Shown here in pieces: positions 52,301 through 56,900 of a stretch of DNA of 64,000 nucleotides. Numbering within the stretch: position 1 is the stretch's first letter; the number at the start of each line of letters is the position of its first letter. The notes under the pieces are model-generated. The model was not told the DNA's origin. It did not search any database and saw nothing but the letters and a program-made list of their open reading frames with translations. Source of the DNA: Undaria pinnatifida (taxonomy: Eukaryota > Sar > Phaeophyceae > Laminariales > Alariaceae); contig JABAKD010000017.1 in NCBI GenBank assembly GCA_012845835.1, forward strand, positions 1,441,001 to 1,505,000, written 5' to 3'. Made by a program: the position numbers and the translations under genes.

Positions 52301-55300
52301 CTGGTTTTCACCAACCAGGTAGGCATTGCTTGCACCAAGCACGAAGGATTGAGAGGTGTTCGTCGAGTTGTATGAAAGATAATGGGGAGGAGGAGGGGAG
52401 GGGGTGATAGTTATTTAACGGCGACGGGAGGGGGCAGGAGCGAATAATGGTGTGGGAGCAGTCGGGTAAGGTGAAGTGGGAGAGCTGTACGTCAACGCTC
52501 ACATTCCTAGTATTTTTTTGTCCTACACAGAAAACACGAGCGAGATGCTTAGTAAAGGCCTGTTTCCCGTGCTCGGTCGGGTTACAGCTTGAGCACGACA
52601 CTAGTGCACAGCATATATGCGACAGAACGCGAACTTTCACGCTGGTCGAATCCGGGGGTTGAAACTCGGGAAGGTAGACGATCCAATCGGAGGCCGCGAG
52701 GTGTCCATTTTGTCGAGAAGAGGCGCCAACGCCTTAATTTCGTTACCAACCAAAACGATACCTAGCCAACTAATAATTAATTGGCGAGCTATAGTCAGCC
52801 AACGCTCAGCCCTAGATTTGCGTGCGTCTCATCCGGCTCAGAATTGGAACACGTCGGTAGGAAAGACGATTCCTCCGAGGGCGGTGAGGTGTCCATTTTG
52901 TCGAGAAGGGGCGTTTCTGCCCATCGTGCTATTAACCGCAAACGACACCTAGGCAACGAGTAAACAGACGGCGACGTGTAGTCAGCCAAATCACAGCCCT
53001 GGGTAGAGCGTTCGTTATGTGCCTCACCCGGACCAGAACTGAAACTCGTCGGAGGGGAAGACGATCCCGCCGAAGGCCGCGAGGTCCCCATTCGACCGAG
53101 AAGAGGCGTCTCCGCCATGGTCGTCGCCGCTGTAGATGACAGCGTCGCTCAAAGTGGAGTCCAGCAGGGCGATCACGGACTGCGATAGATGGGGGTGTAA
53201 CCGGTACAGGTGTCTCACTTGAGTTGCTGTGGCCTCCCAGACTTTGCTTAGTATTGGAGCATCAAGTACACGAACCGCTGTGTGCCACGGTCAGCAACAA
53301 CAACAGATTTATATGTTCCCCCGCAAACGATAAGTGTACACCTAGGAAGCTCCCGGGGGTACAACTGTGAGTCAACAGGATTTCACGACGAATAGTTAAT
53401 ACCAGGTAGATAGGTGCCGTTAGCCCAGTTACCAATTGTTGTCAGCAAGTCGACTGGCGAGTGAAGCGAGCCAAATTAGCTCCCCACGGTTGAGGGGGCC
53501 AAACCCGGAGCAAAAACAAAAACATCCCGCACTAGACAATATGTCCTCCAAAGTATGGAAATTCTGTGAGTCGGATCGTCGGCACTTCCGGGAAACGACT
53601 GACTAATATTCCGACTGAATTCTAGTTGACGACGCAAGTCGTGCCTACTCTCAGCTCTACCATGGGGTGCTTTGCACGACCACGTACCACCTTACGGACC
53701 AACAACGACACCAGCACATCGCAAGTTGTCGAGCACGTGAGTCGTTCTACGGTAGCCCCTCCCCAACCTTTCTTCAACGAAATCGCCGGTTTTGAAACCA
53801 GCTCCCGGCCATAACTCTTGAAATACAATGATGCCCCTTGCCAACCCGAGGTCATTGTTCGATAGTCCATTCATTGCAAACAAGAAAATATATGGAGACC
53901 TTGATTTAGTCGCAACCTTCCTCATGTCGAGCAGCCATGATGATGAAACGTTCGTTAAAGAAAATCGCTGGGTTTTTTTTTGGGGGGGGCTATCGTAGAA
54001 TCATTCACGTGTGAAGACAGGCATCCACGGCAACATGGTGAACCCGGGAGAATGCGCTTCAAGAGTCGACCCGACCACTCATCGCCTACCCGGCGGACTT
54101 TTCCCTGCCCAAGAATACATTCTTGTTTTTGTGTTTTCTGCTAGCCTTGCGAGGTTCGCGTAATTCAAAGCAAAAAAGAGCGCAATGTTATTGTTCGCGT
54201 GAAATTTCGTACAAGCAAGCAAACCAAAGACCTACGTAGCGCATACAACGTGCGAGATGAACACGAAAAGAACAAACTTCCCTTTTTGGCGCTGCGCTCC
54301 CGAAGTGGGAACAAAAAACAAATTTTGGCATTAGACTAATAGTGACATCGTTATCGGGGTTGGAAAACGGGACATTAACCGAAAATAGTTCCGAGCTTAT
54401 CGGTTCAACGCTTATCATCGCCTGATGGGAACTATCCCAGGCTTTTTTTGTTTATTTTTTGTTTTTTCTCACACTTCTACTTTCCAGCTTCTGGACAAGC
54501 CGTGGTCACAGGAAGGTGCCGTTCCTTCTTCCCCCCCGGTTTCTTCCTTAACAATGTTTATCGCGCATAGGGCTCAGCAATCCCACCACTGCTCGTCGGT
54601 TTTACATCAAGTATTGCTAACTCACGCTCTCGCGCTTTCCGCAATTTCAATTTGTGCACAAGAGAAAGTCCTTACGAATTTATACGAGTATGCACTCGGG
54701 GGGCCTCGAACTCACGAAACTGACCTAGGATAAGCTGATACGCCACCGGGGCGACGGACTCCATGGTATACGTAGCTAACGGAGAACATTTAAAACGAAA
54801 ACAAAATGCACAGATCCTAAGGTGAGAACCCCCCCCCCAAGTCCGAAATATCCCAGGGCTTGCTCACGGGTCGGGTCACCGCTCGCGGGTCGGATCGGGT
54901 CAGGGTTGAGTCAACCCGGCCCGACCCGGAGCTCCTCCCCCGACCCGACAAAACCCGTGAGATTTCGGACAACATATATATGTGCATTCCAACGGTAGCG
55001 GTAGTGGATAGTTCCTCAGTTGAGATCCCCCCCCCACTCCGAAGTAATCCAGTAGGCTTGTTCACGGGTTGGATCACCGCGCCCGGGTCGGATCAGGTTT
55101 AGGGTTGAGTCAACCCGGCCCGACCCGTGATATTTGAAAACCTCATGACTCGACCCGACAAAACCCGTGAGATTTCAAACACCTCAATCGACTTGACCCG
55201 TTTTTTGTTTACGTCTCCAGACCCTACCCTAGCCGCGGGCCGGGTCATGACCCATGAACAGCCCTGAAAAAAGAAATGCTATCCATATCATGCCACACGT

Positions 55301-56597
55301 CACCTGCACTTTGCCGCTGACTTCCTGTCTGCCGTTCTCGTTCCTCAGCAAGGCGGGAGCGTAGACCGAGTGGACCGAGTGGTACAGGCTGCTCAGAGGC
55401 GAGCCTGTCATTGACGAAACCTGCTTGCGTATAAATAAAAAAAAAGATCCGCGGTTTTTGTGCGTGAAGCGGTGATGCGTATGTGAGCCGGTGATCGGAA
55501 AACGTCTGCTGTAACCGAAAAACGTATTTTACCCTGCTTGTTAGAAAAAAAAGCCGTGGGTTTTGTCGAGGCGATGGTGAGTGACGTTTGCCGTTATCGA
55601 AGACACTTTCTTCTGAAAAAAAGGAGCAGCGGGGTGTTCCTAACTCTTTTACTGCAGAAAAAAAATCCCAAGACAAACGTAAAACTTCTTGTCCCTAAAA
55701 GCGGGGGGTGGGTTACGTAGGGGACAGCCGCCTTGGACCCCCAGAGGCAAAAAAACGCCAATAACTAGTCTTGACAAGAGCATCGGCCACAGGAAGAAAA
55801 CCGTGCTGACGAGGGTATGGCAGGGACATTCGATGAAAATCGACGAGCATGACAAGCTGGAAAAGGGAATGCTGAACCCAACGCGCGACGAACGTGAAGG
55901 CATGTAATGGCGGGGGAGAAGGGGAGACACCGGTGACCACGGCTTGTCCAGGATATCACTAAGGGCAGAAGCCTCTTACGGGTTGAGCTGGACAGTAAAA
56001 GTGATTAATAAAGAAAAAAGAAAAAAGAGGGCGTGTATCCAACCTAAGCCGTAAGGAACTGCACGAGAGACACGCGCAGCATGACGATACTCGTACTGCC
56101 ACGTGCTAATTTCTAGCTAGTCGCTCGAAAAATATCGCACTCATCGATTGCTTTTGTCGCTGAATGAGGAGCTATAAGATGACGCCGGCAGCATGATGAT
56201 ACTACTACTGCGGCGTCGCTCTCCCTAACTAGTCCCTTGAAAATATCGTATGATACTCGTCGGTCGTTTTTCTCGTTCTAAATCCCCTCACCTCCTAAAG
56301 AGGTTAAAGCGGTGGCGTGCGGGCCGCCAATTCGTGCGTTCGGCGCAAAACGCCGCGGCTCTCATTGCGGGAACCGAGCGCGAACTTCGCGAACGCCGTT
56401 TAAACGAGCGTGTAGCCGTTTCGTCCTAGTGAAGTGGATGCCAGGGTCGGCTTTCAGAAGCAAGCGTCGGGGCTTGATTTGGTCTCATAATCCACCTACT
56501 AATTGGGCTGTGAATTGGCTTATCATTCCAATATCATCCTAATCCCTATTAGAACAATACAGAGAACACGCCTGTCAAGCTATCTGTCTGTCTGTCG

Positions 56598-56645
<48 letters not shown>

Positions 56646-56656
56646 GACTGTCTGAC

Positions 56657-56737
<81 letters not shown>

Positions 56738-56740
56738 GCC

Positions 56741-56804
<64 letters not shown>

Positions 56805-56856
56805 GGTCTGTCTGTCTGTCTGTCTGTCTGTCTTTCTGTCTGTCTGTCTGTCTGAC

Positions 56857-56900
<44 letters not shown>

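Noticed and set aside
51686-52342. 218-codon minus-strand frame upstream of exon 5
   Set aside because: Only 51701-51806 is dynein; the rest crosses three tandem copies of a dispersed repeat.
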